From: Myxococcales bacterium
GTDB lineage: Bacteria; Myxococcota_A; Polyangia; Polyangiales; Polyangiaceae
DNA length: 64,000 nucleotides
Assembly (NCBI GenBank): GCA_016712525.1
Contig: JADJQX010000001.1
Location: forward strand, 682,001-746,000
Reading direction: 5' to 3'
Positions 45,601 through 54,541 of the stretch are shown here, piece by piece. Made by a program: the position numbers and the translations under genes. The notes under the pieces were generated by a model, which was given only the letters and a program-made list of their open reading frames with translations, had not been told where the DNA came from and searched no databases. The first letter of the stretch is position 1; every line of letters starts with the position of its first letter.

Positions 45601-46853
45601 TCGTAGACGTGACCGATCTGCTCGACGTCGAGCGCGCGGTACGAGAGCGTGCGCCCCTCGAAGGTCTGGATGGCTTCGAGCAACAGCAGTACCGTACGGT
45701 CGTCGATGGGCAGCGGCTCGGCGCGATGTTGCCGCCAGGTCGTGCCCTTCAACCGTCCTTCGAGGAACGGAAAGCGGTCGGGATCGAAGAGCGAGCCGCC
45801 CATCGCGGGCAGGCGCAACGTCGGGTGGTCGATGCCACCGAAGACGGCTCGGAACACGGCGAGCAGCCGCGACCACGACGCACGCCGTCGTTCCAGAATC
45901 TCGTCGCTCTCGGCGCGGAGCTGCATGCGCAGTGTCGAGACCGCATAGAACGAGTCGTAGCGGGGCTCGCCCAAGAGCAAGAGCCCGCGCTCCTCGGCGG
46001 CGAGGAGGAACACGAGCCGCATCATCACGGTGAGCCCGGCCTCGTACAGGTCCTGGGGCTTCACGTCGCGGAGCAGTTCGCGGTTGCGGTCTTGGTCGGC
46101 GCGGTCGAGCGCCTGCACCAGCACCTCGATGGCGCGCCGAACCTGGTCGCCGAGGGCTTCCGTGACCTCGTCCTGGTGCTTCAGCGAGCGCTCGAAGAGC
46201 GCCGGAAGCCGGTCCTGCGCGGGCGCGAAGAAGCGGCGCACACCGATCAGCGACACGAACGCGCGCAGTGTGGCGGGCTCCTGGCCCCAGATACGCGCAT
46301 ACCAGCTCGCGAAGGTCGCCACCTGGCCCGTGGGCGCGTGGACCAGCATCCAGCGCTCGCCGTTCGTGACGAGGCCGAACGACACGTTCAGCGCGCGCAG
46401 ATGCATCGCCATGCGGTCGCCGGGCGAGCACGAGAGCCCGTCGAACTTCATCGACGCCGAGAGGTCGGTGTCGGGCGCAAAGACGTGGACGGGCGCGAGC
46501 ACCGCGCCGCCGTGGGTCGGGTCGATGAAGACCAGATCGGGCGTGATGGTGGTGTCGTGTTCCGGGAGCGCGACGACCGAGGCCGGGACGTTTTTGCCGG
46601 GCTTCAGCAGCGAGTCGTCGGCCTCGAGCGCGGTACGCAGCACCTCGTCGATCCACGCGGTGTGGAGCTTGTCGCGGTCGGCGTCGTCACCATCGACCGC
46701 GTCGCGCCACTCCTCGTAGGCGCTGCGCAGCCGCTTGGCGTGCGAGGCGTCCAGCTCTTCGAGCCCCTGCGGGAACACCTCACGAAGCACCGGCACCGCG
46801 AGGAACGGGCCCGAGACCTCGAGCAGGTTCAGCCACTCGTGCTTGGCGCTCAC
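42693..46853 (-). CDS. drmMI: DISARM adenine methyltransferase DrmMI
   Basis: A 1386-residue class I adenine-N6 DNA methyltransferase of the Eco57I/PglX-like type. Motif I is VCDPAMGSGAFLVQACRFLS near residue 591, and catalytic motif IV is VGNPPFLGGKRITG near 861. Both sit in a large protein with N-terminal helical and C-terminal target-recognition regions. It would mark host DNA so that DrmA/B ignore it. The tail is Ala/Lys/Pro-rich. ATG 46853 overlaps the drmD stop (ATGA). The large size and neighbours favour DrmMI over an ordinary type IIG enzyme. Confidence 0.92.
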   Translation of the reverse strand: MSAKHEWLNLLEVSGPFLAVPVLREVFPQGLEELDASHAKRLRSAYEEWRDAVDGDDADRDKLHTAWIDEVLRTALEADDSLLKPGKNVPASVVALPEHDTTITPDLVFIDPTHGGAVLAPVHVFAPDTDLSASMKFDGLSCSPGDRMAMHLRALNVSFGLVTNGERWMLVHAPTGQVATFASWYARIWGQEPATLRAFVSLIGVRRFFAPAQDRLPALFERSLKHQDEVTEALGDQVRRAIEVLVQALDRADQDRNRELLRDVKPQDLYEAGLTVMMRLVFLLAAEERGLLLLGEPRYDSFYAVSTLRMQLRAESDEILERRRASWSRLLAVFRAVFGGIDHPTLRLPAMGGSLFDPDRFPFLEGRLKGTTWRQHRAEPLPIDDRTVLLLLEAIQTFEGRTLSYRALDVEQIGHVYEGLLERTVSRVEDVTLELEAGAQAKDARVALGELESARLDGQAAVTSLLVDRSKRSESAIRNALAAEVEPQQDARLLSACRGDSKLRDRLVPYVRLMRTDPWGYPLVHPKSAFVVVLGADRRETGTHYTPKSLTERIVEETLTPLVYDGPAKGAPRAEWKLKTPEQLLDLKVCDPAMGSGAFLVQACRFLSARLVEAWAVEEQAGRVVDLTGQVHEPRTSVETMPPGVETRAENARRIVAERCLYGVDQNPLAVELAKLSLWLVTLSKGRPFGFLDHNLRRGDSLLGISRLKQLTELSLDPAATKQGRLFGKAIERAVAEAVELRRKLYEIPIRDIRDVEAMATLDADARKKLEAAELLADALIGVVFAADGGDVATRIAALAADFDRVVKGEPRASETLHARALKDLARDAVDGRPRNPFHWPLEFPDVFRSATSGFDAIVGNPPFLGGKRITGVTGDAYRNWLVARVANGRRGSADLVAYFFLRAWSLLSESGGFGLLAVNTIAEGDTRQVGLEAMVSAGATIHAAYPNEPWPGSAAVVTSRVHVRKGGWNGERSLLGRAVSFISAYLSDQDEWSPKRLKVNERTAFQGSVVVGMGFVLEPDEAKRMLDADARNSDVIFPYLNGEDLNSDPGQRPSRWVISFWDWPEERASRYKKPWAWIEERVRPERQRRDDKGKYVLRKPLPDRWWQYGDKRPGLYHAIGRGIHFEQHPEGWDPKGRRLKRILACSLVSKYLGVAALPADWIYAHRLAVFATDSMAMFGLLTSSINDVWARKNSSSLETRLNYAPSDAFETLPLCDLFNSHLEPVGASYELQRRKLCGSLGLGLTDLYNRFHTATDQAPELVALRELHREVDLAVARAYGWTDLDLGHDFQSLSFLPENDRVRFTISESARLEVLRRLGELNRERYEEEQAAAPAAKPRAYKGRAKPTPASQGALGLVDAPEPAANTSKTNPAAPAKKAAKRSGP

Positions 46854-49800
46854 GCCCGCCTCCGATCAGCAGGGCTCCGCGTCGCCAGAGACTCGGGGAC
46901 CAGGAGGATCACGGAGACGGGGAACGTATGGTCGACGAGTCCGGTGTGGCGCTCCTCGATGGCGAAGCGCTCGCGTTCGCGCTCCTCGGGGATGCGGCGC
47001 AGACGCGCTTCGAGGGCGAGCTTGTCGCGCCGGACCTGCGTTCGCTCGTCCTCGGAGAAGAGGGAGAGCTGCTTCGGCTCCTCCTTGTGCAGCTCGGCGT
47101 CGAGGTTCTTGGCGAGATCGTCGAGGAGCTGGGTCATCTCGTCGATCTCTTTGCGCTTGCGGGCTTCGATCGTGGACCCGAGACCCTTGAGGCGGTCCCT
47201 GGAGCGCGTGGTGACGGCACTCAGGACCGCCTCGGTATGCTTGGTGAACCGCGTGCGCAGGGCATCGAAGAGCGAGTCGTCGATGGTCCCCGGCGCCGAC
47301 GAGTCGAGCCAGTCGCGCAGCTTGGTGATGCCATCCTCGCGCTTGAAGCCGGTGTCGCGCAGGTAGCCGCCTGCTTCCGTCAGCTCCTCGTGCAAACGAT
47401 GGTGGTTGCCTCCAGTGATGACGAGGCGCGAGACCACGAGGGCGGCGGGCGCGTCGAGCTTCGCATCAGGCAGCATGCGCACCGTGACACGATTGAGCTT
47501 CTTCACGTCGTCGCGAGCCCAGACCTCGGCGCGCAGGAGGCGCAGGCTCATCTGCACGAGCGGGTGATTCAGGTGGACGAGCACTACGTCGTCGCGCCCC
47601 TTGGCGACGTCGTGGTCGAAGGTGATGGGGCGGATGCGCTTGGTGTACGGGTGCTCGAGCCCGTCGAGGCACCGCGACCACGAGCCCGCGAGCGCAGGCA
47701 TCTGGAACACGCGGGCCTCGGGAAGGTCGGCGAGCTTCGCGGGCGTGAGATCCGGCTTGTCGGTGAGCGCCAGGGCGACGCGCACCACGCGCTCGATGCG
47801 GTCCGGCGTGAGGTGCTGCTCGCTGCGCGTCGTCGTCAGCCGCTCGTGCAGCTTGGCGATGCGCTCGCGCAGCTCACGCTCGGCCTTCACGTAGCGCCGG
47901 GCGCGTTCGATGCGCTTCTCGGCGAGGCCAGTGTCGAGCTCGCGGCGGCGGCCTTCGAGAAGCGCCGGCAACTGCGGAGCGATGACCGGGTTCACGCTGC
48001 CCATGTCGGCGCGCATCGAGTCGAGCTTCTTGAGAGCGCGGAGGATGTCGTCGCCGTGGCCGCCGCTCGCGTCGACGGGATGCCAGATGACGACTTCGCT
48101 CTGCTTCTGCCCGTGACGGTCGACGCGGCCGTTGCGCTGCTCCATCACGTTCGGGTTGTAGGGGATCTCGACGTGGACCAGGCAGGTTGCAGTGGTTCTG
48201 CAGGTCGATGCCTTCCGAGGCCGCGTCGGTCGCGAGCAGGATGCGCACTGGCGACGCACGCGGATCGGCCTGGAACGCGGCCTTGATGGTCTCGCGCTCC
48301 TTCGGGTCCATGCCGCCGAAGAGCAGCGCGAGACGCTCGCCGCCGAGGTCGTGGCTGGCGAGGATCTCGTGCAGCCACTTCTGCGTCGTGCGGTACTCGG
48401 TGAAGAGGATGACGCGCGCGTTCGACCATTGGCCCTTGGGCCGCAGGTTCTCTTCGAGCCAGCGCAGGAGTGCTGCGGCCTTGGAGTCGGGCTTGTGGCT
48501 CGCCTGCTCGGCCCACGAGCGCAGGCGGCCGAGGAGCTTCTTCTCCTCTGCCGACAGCGGTCGCAGCCGACGGCTCGCCTCTTCGATGGCCTCGGACTCG
48601 GCGGCTTCGCGCGTGTCGTCGTCGGCGTAGTCCTCTTCCGTCTTGGCGATCGCGCGCCGGAGGATGCGCTCGTCGAGCCCCGAGGTGCGGCGCACCTCGC
48701 CCTTGCCCTCGATGGTCGCGGTGTGCCGCGCGAGCGTCGACATGAAGGCGGCGGGTGACGACGCGAGGCGCTTGCGAAGAAGCTGGTGGACGAAGTGCGA
48801 GGCGGCGCCTTCACGCTCGTCCTGCTTTTCGCGGCTCGCGATGTACTGTTCGAGAAGCTGTCGGGCCTCGCGCTCCTCGGCGGTGTACTCCACGTTCAGC
48901 GCTTCGAGGCGGCGCACCGGGTAGAGCTTCTTGCCCTTGGCGTCGACGAGGTCGCTCTTGAGACGGCGCACCATCACCCGGGCGAGCTGTTCCTCGGACG
49001 GGAGCACGTTGCGCGAGAAGCGCTGGTCATCGAGCAGCTCGAGGAGCGCTGTGAACGACTCGGTGTAGCCGTCGTGCGGCGTCGCCGTGAGGAAGAGCTT
49101 GTGCTGGAAGTGTGGCGCGAGCAGGCGCACGAGGCGCGTGCGCAGGCTCTCGACGGCGTACTTGCCGACGGTGGGCGCGACGTTGTGGGCCTCGTCGACG
49201 ACGAGCATGTCGAAGCGGCGCGGGAACGTCGCCTGCGGCGGGAGCACGTCACGCAGGAGGCGGATGCCTTCGCCCTGCTTCGCCCAGTCGATGGATGCGA
49301 TGAGCCGAGGGAACGAGGTCCACGGGTTGGCGTGCAGGCCGCGCTCACGGCGCGAGCGCTTCACTGAGTCGGTGTCGACGATGCGGAACTCGAGGCCGAA
49401 CTTCTCGGCCATCTCAGAGCGCCACTTCTCCTGCAAAGACGACGGGCAGAGCACGAGGATGGTCCGCGCGCGATGGCGCAGGAGCATCTCCTGGATGACG
49501 AGCCCGGCCTCGATGGTCTTGCCGAGACCGACGTCGTCGGCAATCAGGAGGTTGGTACGCGCCATGTCGATCGCGCGCACGAGCGGATCGAGCTGGTAGT
49601 CCTCGATGCTCGCGCCGCTGCGGAAGGGCGCTTGGAGGTAGCCGCGATCGGCGTTGGTCGCCGCGCCCCACCGGACCGCGTCGAGGAAGGCTTCGAGCTT
49701 CGACGGGTCGTCGAGCGCCGAGAGCGTCGGCAGTCCTGCGCGCTCGATGACGTGGGCGCCGGGCTCGAGCTCCCACAGCACCTCGATTTCTTCTCCGAGC

Positions 49801-49976
49801 GCGTCCTCGTCGATCGAGGCGAGTTTCACCAGGTTGCGCTTGGGCAGTTCGGGCGAGACCGCCGAGGCATCGACGTCGGAGACGATCCACTGGCGGCGGC
49901 GTACCTCCACGAGCTGCCCAGGCTCGGGCGCCGTCGAAGAGAGCACGGATGTGTGGGTGGCGACGGCGTTGGTCAT
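46850..49976 (-). pseudogene. drmD: DISARM SNF2-like helicase DrmD, interrupted by a frameshift
   Basis: Two overlapping frames together make one helicase of about 1040 residues. The first, from ATG 49976, holds LLIADDVGLGKTIEAGLVIQ (Walker A), MLVVDEAHNVAP (DEAH) and LLATDAASEGIDLQNHCN. The second continues with the conserved VHVEIPYNPNVMEQRNGRVD and HGQKQSEVVIW to the stop at 46850. An extra base near 48182 (minus-strand CTGCCTGG where CTGCTGG keeps frame) shifts the frame inside motif V/VI. The rest is intact, so this is either a recent lesion or a consensus error. The start overlaps the vsr stop (ATGA). Confidence 0.88.
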
Positions 49977-50413
49977 GCGCGGCGCATCCTCTCGCGGCGG
50001 CGTTCGAGGATGTGCGCGATGCGCCCCGCAGCGATCTTGGGCTCCTCGTGTGCCCAGACGCGGATGACCTTCCAGCCCTCGGCGCGCAGACGCTCGTCGG
50101 TGTCGTTGTCGCGCGCCATGTTGGCCTCGATCTTCGCGCGCCAGAACTCGGCGTTTTGCTTGGGCCACGTCGCGTGTGCCGGGCAGCCGTGCCAGAAGCA
50201 GCCGTCGACGAAGACCGCGACGCGGAGCCCGCTGAACGCGACGTCGGCGACCCTGCGGGGCTTGGTCAGGACGGGAACATGGATGCGGTAGCGAATGCCG
50301 CGCGCATGCAGCTCGCGGCGCAGCGCCGACTCGGCAGAGGTGTTCTTCTGCCGAACGCGCTGCATGCGGCGGCGCGCTTCAGGCGTGGACGCGCTTGGGC
50401 TTCTGTTTGACAC
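49973..50413 (-). CDS. vsr: Very short patch repair endonuclease Vsr
   Basis: A 146-residue Vsr family protein with the opening PEARRRMQRVRQKNTSAESA, catalytic VAVFVDGCFWHGCPAHATWP, NAEFWRAKIEANMARD and GWKVIRVWAHE. Vsr nicks next to T:G mismatches created by deamination of 5-methylcytosine. GTG 50413 has GGAGG four bases upstream and overlaps the methyltransferase gene by 35 bp. ATG 50365 is an alternative. Its place directly after a C5-methyltransferase gene is the classical dcm-vsr arrangement, here at the head of the DISARM operon. Confidence 0.92.
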   Translation of the reverse strand: MSNRSPSASTPEARRRMQRVRQKNTSAESALRRELHARGIRYRIHVPVLTKPRRVADVAFSGLRVAVFVDGCFWHGCPAHATWPKQNAEFWRAKIEANMARDNDTDERLRAEGWKVIRVWAHEEPKIAAGRIAHILERRRERMRRA

Positions 50414-51500
50414 GGGCCCTCCGAACGCTCGAACCAGAAGTCCCGCCAAGATGCGCTTGGACGTGTTCCACGATCGCTTCCCCGATGGCGCGTCCAAGAT
50501 CGACGGGGACGGCATTGCCAATGAGTCTCCCAAGGATCTTGAAGTGCACGCGCCCGCCTGAAGGAAGGAAAGAATAGTCCACCGGAAAGCCCTGCAAGAT
50601 CGCGCCCTCTCGCAAAGAGAGGGCGCGAGCCTGCCGAGGGTGTCCAAAGCGTCCGCTTCCGAAGCCGTAAAACTGCGTCGTAAGCGTAGGGGCTGGCTCA
50701 TCGGGCTTCATTCTTCCATATACCGATGGATACTTGCTACCAGTCGTACGCCGATGGCATTCGGCCACCAGGTGAGCAGGCCACTCGCGCCAGGAGCCGC
50801 CGGGCTTCGATGCGTTGATTCGCGCGAGGTTCAGAGGAGAGAGCGTTGCAGCAGCATGGAGTGGATCGTCCTTGGAGGCCGACCCGTGACGTACTGGAGG
50901 CAGCGATCGAAGGACGTCATCGACCGTTCTCCGCTTGACTTCTCGCGAGGGCCGAAGTTCCACCGGGCCGAAGCGAGACGCCAGCAATACGGTTCGACGT
51001 CGCCTCTGCGGGAGACCGTAGTCCGCACAGTCGACTACGGAGTGCCAGACATGATATCCAGAATTCTGGAGAGTCTTCACGAACTCATGAAAGATACTGT
51101 GCCGTACGACTGTCGGCACGTTCTCCATCGTCACGATGTCAGGTGACGACTCGTCGACGAGGCGCCCGAATTGATACAGTAGCCTCCATCTCTGGGTTCC
51201 CACGGTTGCGTACCGATTCGAGTACGTCGAGAAGGGTTGGCACGGGGCACATCCGGCCAAAACTCGTACGCTTTTTGGACCGTACCAGCGCCGGAGTTCG
51301 TCCGCGCGAAGTGTGGTGACGTCGCGTTGATGAAAGGCGACCCCGGGATGGTTCTCCGCGTAGGGGTGTGCGCATGCAGGATCCGTATCGATGCCCGCTA
51401 CGACACTGATGCCTGAGTCGATTAGACCGCGTGTGAGACCACCGGCTCCGCAGAAGAGGTCGACGCACTCGATTTTGGTTCGCTGAGGGGAGCTGTTCAT
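50379..51500 (-). CDS. DNA (cytosine-5-)-methyltransferase
   Basis: A 373-residue C5-methyltransferase with motif I CVDLFCGAGGLTRGLIDSGI, catalytic motif IV GCAPCQPFSTYSN, motif VI VTMENVPTVV, motif VIII QRRRRTVLLAS and motif X GNAVPVDLGRAIGEAI. It methylates cytosine in an unknown target. It is the first gene of the operon and is followed by vsr. Class 2 DISARM uses a C5 enzyme (DrmMII), but here an adenine DrmMI is also present, so it may be DrmMII-like or an independent solitary enzyme. Base composition is lower in GC than in the drm genes, which suggests separate acquisition. Confidence 0.9.
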   Translation of the reverse strand: MNSSPQRTKIECVDLFCGAGGLTRGLIDSGISVVAGIDTDPACAHPYAENHPGVAFHQRDVTTLRADELRRWYGPKSVRVLAGCAPCQPFSTYSNRYATVGTQRWRLLYQFGRLVDESSPDIVTMENVPTVVRHSIFHEFVKTLQNSGYHVWHSVVDCADYGLPQRRRRTVLLASRFGPVELRPSREVKRRTVDDVLRSLPPVRHGSASKDDPLHAAATLSPLNLARINASKPGGSWREWPAHLVAECHRRTTGSKYPSVYGRMKPDEPAPTLTTQFYGFGSGRFGHPRQARALSLREGAILQGFPVDYSFLPSGGRVHFKILGRLIGNAVPVDLGRAIGEAIVEHVQAHLGGTSGSSVRRARVKQKPKRVHA

Positions 51501-51716
51501 GGAGTCAAGGCGTGGGCACTGAGCTAGGCTCGAGGGGCTGTCAGGTTACCATCGGCTGGGCAAGAATGCGCGACGTCGGTTCGGCAAAAAACAGGGAGGT
51601 GCGGCGCGGAGCATGTCCCAACCGGGTCGGGGCTGGGGCTGGGGAGCGTCGACGACCGGCCCCCCCCGCCGAGTGGTCGTGGTTCCCGCTTCCCCCCCGC
51701 TTCCCCCGAGGTCCGG

Positions 51717-51953
51717 CTAGGGCGGAGCCTGTGGGCACCAGGAATGGAGATGCTCTCCGCAGTTCCCGCATGCCGAGCAGCATAGGACGCCTGTGTTGCC
51801 GCACCCTGCACACTGCGCCACCAACGGGGTCGACATGCCCTTGGTGGCGTGAGCATGTAGGTGCTCCCCACACTTGCCGCACCACGAGCAGCAGAGGACC
51901 CCTGGCTTCAGGTCGCTCGAGCAGCGTGCAACCCTTGCGTTCACGATCGGCAT
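51717..51953 (-). CDS. Small protein with two Cys/His zinc-knuckle-like repeats
   Basis: A 78-residue protein with twelve cysteines. Two copies of GVLCCS-x-CG-x-CGEHLH (residues 18-33 and 55-70) are 37 residues apart, each preceded by a further Cys. The spacing C-C-x2-C-x2-C-x2-H-x-H suggests zinc binding. GGGAGG lies seven bases before ATG 51953, which supports translation. It is on the same strand as the DISARM operon, whose first start is 217 bp downstream, and could be a small regulator or adaptor. No family is recognised. Confidence 0.7.
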   Translation of the reverse strand: MPIVNARVARCSSDLKPGVLCCSWCGKCGEHLHAHATKGMSTPLVAQCAGCGNTGVLCCSACGNCGEHLHSWCPQAPP

Positions 51954-52015
51954 TCGTCGACCTCCCGTTGTTCTTGGTCCTGCTCACGTCGAGAAAAGGA
52001 GCGCACCCACCCCAC

Positions 52016-52402
52016 CTACCCCTTGAACATCAGCCGCGTCAGGTCCTTCGTGAGCTTCGCCTCTCCCTTTGCCGCGTCGTACGTCACGTAGTTGTGGAGC
52101 GCGCACCGGCTTCCGGTGTCGAGGTCGAGGCATGCGTCGTGGTTGCGGGCGAGCCAGTCGGGGAAGCCGGACCGGTCTTGGGCAGTGGGCTCGTCTTGGA
52201 AGTAGGAGCTCGCGCGCCGGAAGAGCTTCGGCCAGAGGGCGCTCGTGGCCGTGAGCGTCGTGAAGGGCGGGACCGCGAAGCTCGTCGTCGTCACGTCGGT
52301 CTGCCAGACGCCGAGCCCGGCGGCCAGCGCGGTCCGTCCGCCCCTCGCCGCCCCGTCGAGCGGTCGCGTGGCCACGCGCCATCTCTCGCCCCCCATGCCC
52401 AT
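52016..52402 (-). CDS. Hypothetical protein
   Basis: A 128-residue frame with natural composition (WQTDVTTTSFAVPPF, SGFPDWLARNHDACLDLD, LTKDLTRLMFKG). A purine-rich GGGGGAGG block lies just before the proposed ATG 52402. A second ATG at 52396 has better spacing. Two cysteines near the end may pair. No family or signal peptide is visible. It is the last gene before a divergent promoter region (52403-52594). The coding status is likely but not certain. Confidence 0.5.
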   Translation of the reverse strand: MGMGGERWRVATRPLDGAARGGRTALAAGLGVWQTDVTTTSFAVPPFTTLTATSALWPKLFRRASSYFQDEPTAQDRSGFPDWLARNHDACLDLDTGSRCALHNYVTYDAAKGEAKLTKDLTRLMFKG

Positions 52403-52594
52403 GCCTCCCCCGCCTCCCCCTGCGCCCTCGTACCGTCCGGGGGCGCTCGTTCATGGCACACCATGCCCAGCACGTGCGTCAACGATTTATTTTTCAGCGA
52501 CCCCACGATCTTCCCCTTGCCAACTTCTCCGTTGCGGCTAACTCTTCCCACCCGCGGGCGGTTGGCTCGCCATTTCATAGGGTTGGAGGGGCAT

Positions 52595-53273
52595 ATGGCG
52601 TCGAAGCAGGTTGCCGCACGGGCGAAGTCGTCTACGTTCGTGGTCGCGGCGGCGAATACTCATGCGGATGCGATTCAGACCGGGGCCAAAGAGCTATTCG
52701 GCTCTCACCGCAGCAGACGACGCGCACGAGCTCGAGATGGCCGACGACATCGGCCCGCGTGAAAAACGAGACTCGGCGACGCAGGCGCTCTATTCCAAAG
52801 TCGTCGAGACGGGCGAGATCGTCGTCGGGCTCTTCGGCGGCGGTGCGCGCGAGCGGCTCGGCCTCGAGGGGACCACGCCGCGCGACCCCGCGCTCCTCGT
52901 CCGTCACGTGGCGGCGGTGTGCAAGGCGCTCCGCTCGGTCGACTTGGGCAAGCCGCGGCTCAAGGGCGCTTCGTTCTCCGGCAAGGCCGCGGCCGACGAC
53001 CTCGAGGCGCTCCTGGGCGACGTGCAAGCAGCCCTCGACGACGTCGCGCGTGAGGCCCGCGAGGCCGAGGCTACCCTCGTCAAGAAGCGCGCGGCGATGA
53101 GCTCCTTCGACACCGCGTTCTCGAGCACGGCGACCCTGCTCTCCGCCCTCCTCAACGTCGCGGGCAACAAGGAGCTCGCGTCGCGCATTCGGCCTTCGTC
53201 GCGCCGGCCCGGCCAAGCCGAAGGCGCCGAAGAAGAGACGGGCGAAGAGCCCAAGCCCGCCCCCACCTCCTGA
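52595..53273 (+). pseudogene. Hypothetical helical protein with a frameshift near its start
   Basis: ATG 52595 has GGAGG five bases upstream and encodes ASKQVAARAKSSTFVVAAAN and about 14 more codons. The frame then moves by one base near 52695 (within CCAAAGAGCTATTCG), after which a long natural frame continues (SALTAADDAHELEMADDIGP to the TGA at 53273). Removing one base gives an intact protein of about 225 residues with Ala/Leu-rich helices and a Lys/Glu/Pro tail. No family is recognised. The gene at 63150 is similar in general style (helical, similar size) but I could not establish homology. Confidence 0.55.
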
Positions 53274-53429
53274 CCCACCTGCGCACACGCGCGCGCCGGC
53301 CTCTCCCGACCACGAGGGGCCGCGCGTGCTGCCTTGCGCACACGCGACGACAGCGCCGGAGCGGCGCCCACGGGGTGAAGATTCGCGGGGTTACGTGATG
53401 CGATCGCCACTTCGGGTTGCCATGTCGCG

Positions 53430-53681
53430 TCCGCATCGGGTGCGAACGCGACGAATCCGGTTTCGATCGCCTTCGCATCCGCTGAGAACGGGACGGTGCG
53501 CGTTTCGGTCGCGTTCGCATCCGATGAGAACGCGATTCTTTGGCTTCCGACCGCGATCGCATCGGGTGCGGACGCGACGTTGCGCGGTTTCGTAGCCTTC
53601 GCATCGGATGCGGACGCGACGTTGCGCGGTTTCGTGGTCTTCGCATCGCGTGCGGACGTCGCATCGCGTGGTTTCGTGGCG
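53430..53681. repeat. 42-bp minisatellite, six units
   Basis: Six diverged 42-bp units start at 53430, 53472, 53514, 53556, 53598 and 53640. Each begins TTCGCATC(G/C)G-like and contains TGCGGACGCGACG or a variant, then a GGTTTCG near the end. Frames on both strands stay open (14-residue repeats such as FASDADATLRGFV), but neither has a convincing start or ribosome site. The gap 53274-54116 otherwise holds only degenerate relatives of this unit. Confidence 0.85.
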
Positions 53682-54116
53682 AACGAGACCGGCGTCGACG
53701 GTGAGAAGTGGGGCGGCGCCGCGTGCTCTTCGCGTGCGCTCGTGAGCGAAGCGCGTTTCGTCGTGATGGCTTCGGATGCGGAGGGCGCGGCGACCGGATT
53801 CGTGGCGCGGGCCGCGCGCATGGGAGGCGGAGGTTCCCTCTCGCGCGCGGGCACACGAGCTTCGGGTGCGACGAGGCTACGTCGGGGTGAAGGATCTCTG
53901 GTTCGACGACGCGATGACCACGATCGTCAGGCCGGATGCTAACGTGCGTTGCGTCGCTCCTTCGCGGGCGACAAAGCGGCTTCGGCCCGGGCTGCATGGG
54001 GCACGATGCCCCATGCGTCGAAGGCGACCGGAATCCCGCGCAAGACGAGGCTCCCAGGGCTCTCTGTATGGCCGGAGGTCCTCGGAATCGATGTCGGTTG
54101 TAGGTCGCGCTCGGCG

Positions 54117-54455
54117 CTAGCGCGCCCCCGCGCCGTCTTCGTCGTGCTTGGGGTCGAACACGAGCCATTCACCGTTCACTTCCTCGGCCACGCCCCAGAG
54201 GGGGCGGTCGAGGACATAAGCGTCGCCGACCAGCCTCGCAGCGCCGACGTTGCAGATGTTCGTCCAGACCCGCTCGGCCGCGAGGTTGTGAGCGACGTTC
54301 ACCGGGATTTCCCAAGCTACATGAGGGCCGACCTTCCAGCCGTGCGACGCTCGCCAAAGCGCCGCACGCACGACCGCACCGAAAGCCTCGTTCCCGAGCG
54401 CGAGCGTGGCTTCCGAAAACGCCTCGAAGGAAGGGATGACAACGCGGTCACTCAT
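54117..54455 (-). CDS. Hypothetical protein
   Basis: A 112-residue soluble protein with even composition (EAFSEATLALGNEAFGAVVR helix, HGWKVGPHVAWEIPVNVAHN, ERVWTNICNVGAARLV, GEWLVFDPKHDE). It looks like a small alpha/beta domain resembling immunity or toxin-neutralising proteins, but I do not recognise it. The start ATG 54455 has no clear ribosome site. Divergent from the toxin-antitoxin pair. Confidence 0.55.
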   Translation of the reverse strand: MSDRVVIPSFEAFSEATLALGNEAFGAVVRAALWRASHGWKVGPHVAWEIPVNVAHNLAAERVWTNICNVGAARLVGDAYVLDRPLWGVAEEVNGEWLVFDPKHDEDGAGAR

Positions 54456-54541
54456 GGCTGTCTCAGCCTACCCGAGCCTCCGGCGCGCGTCACGCGCTCC
54501 TGACGGACCAGGGCTGACAAACAATGTCCGACACAGAGCCG

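Noticed and set aside
32371..51500. BREX or Pgl system instead of DISARM
   Set aside because: PglX-like features in the adenine methyltransferase are shared by both. No BrxC, PglZ or Lon-like gene is present, while DrmA, DrmB (DUF1998) and DrmC are all recognisable.
53326..53942. Protein encoded across the 42-bp minisatellite (either strand)
   Set aside because: Frames are open on both strands because of the repeat composition. No ribosome site, signal or domain is present.
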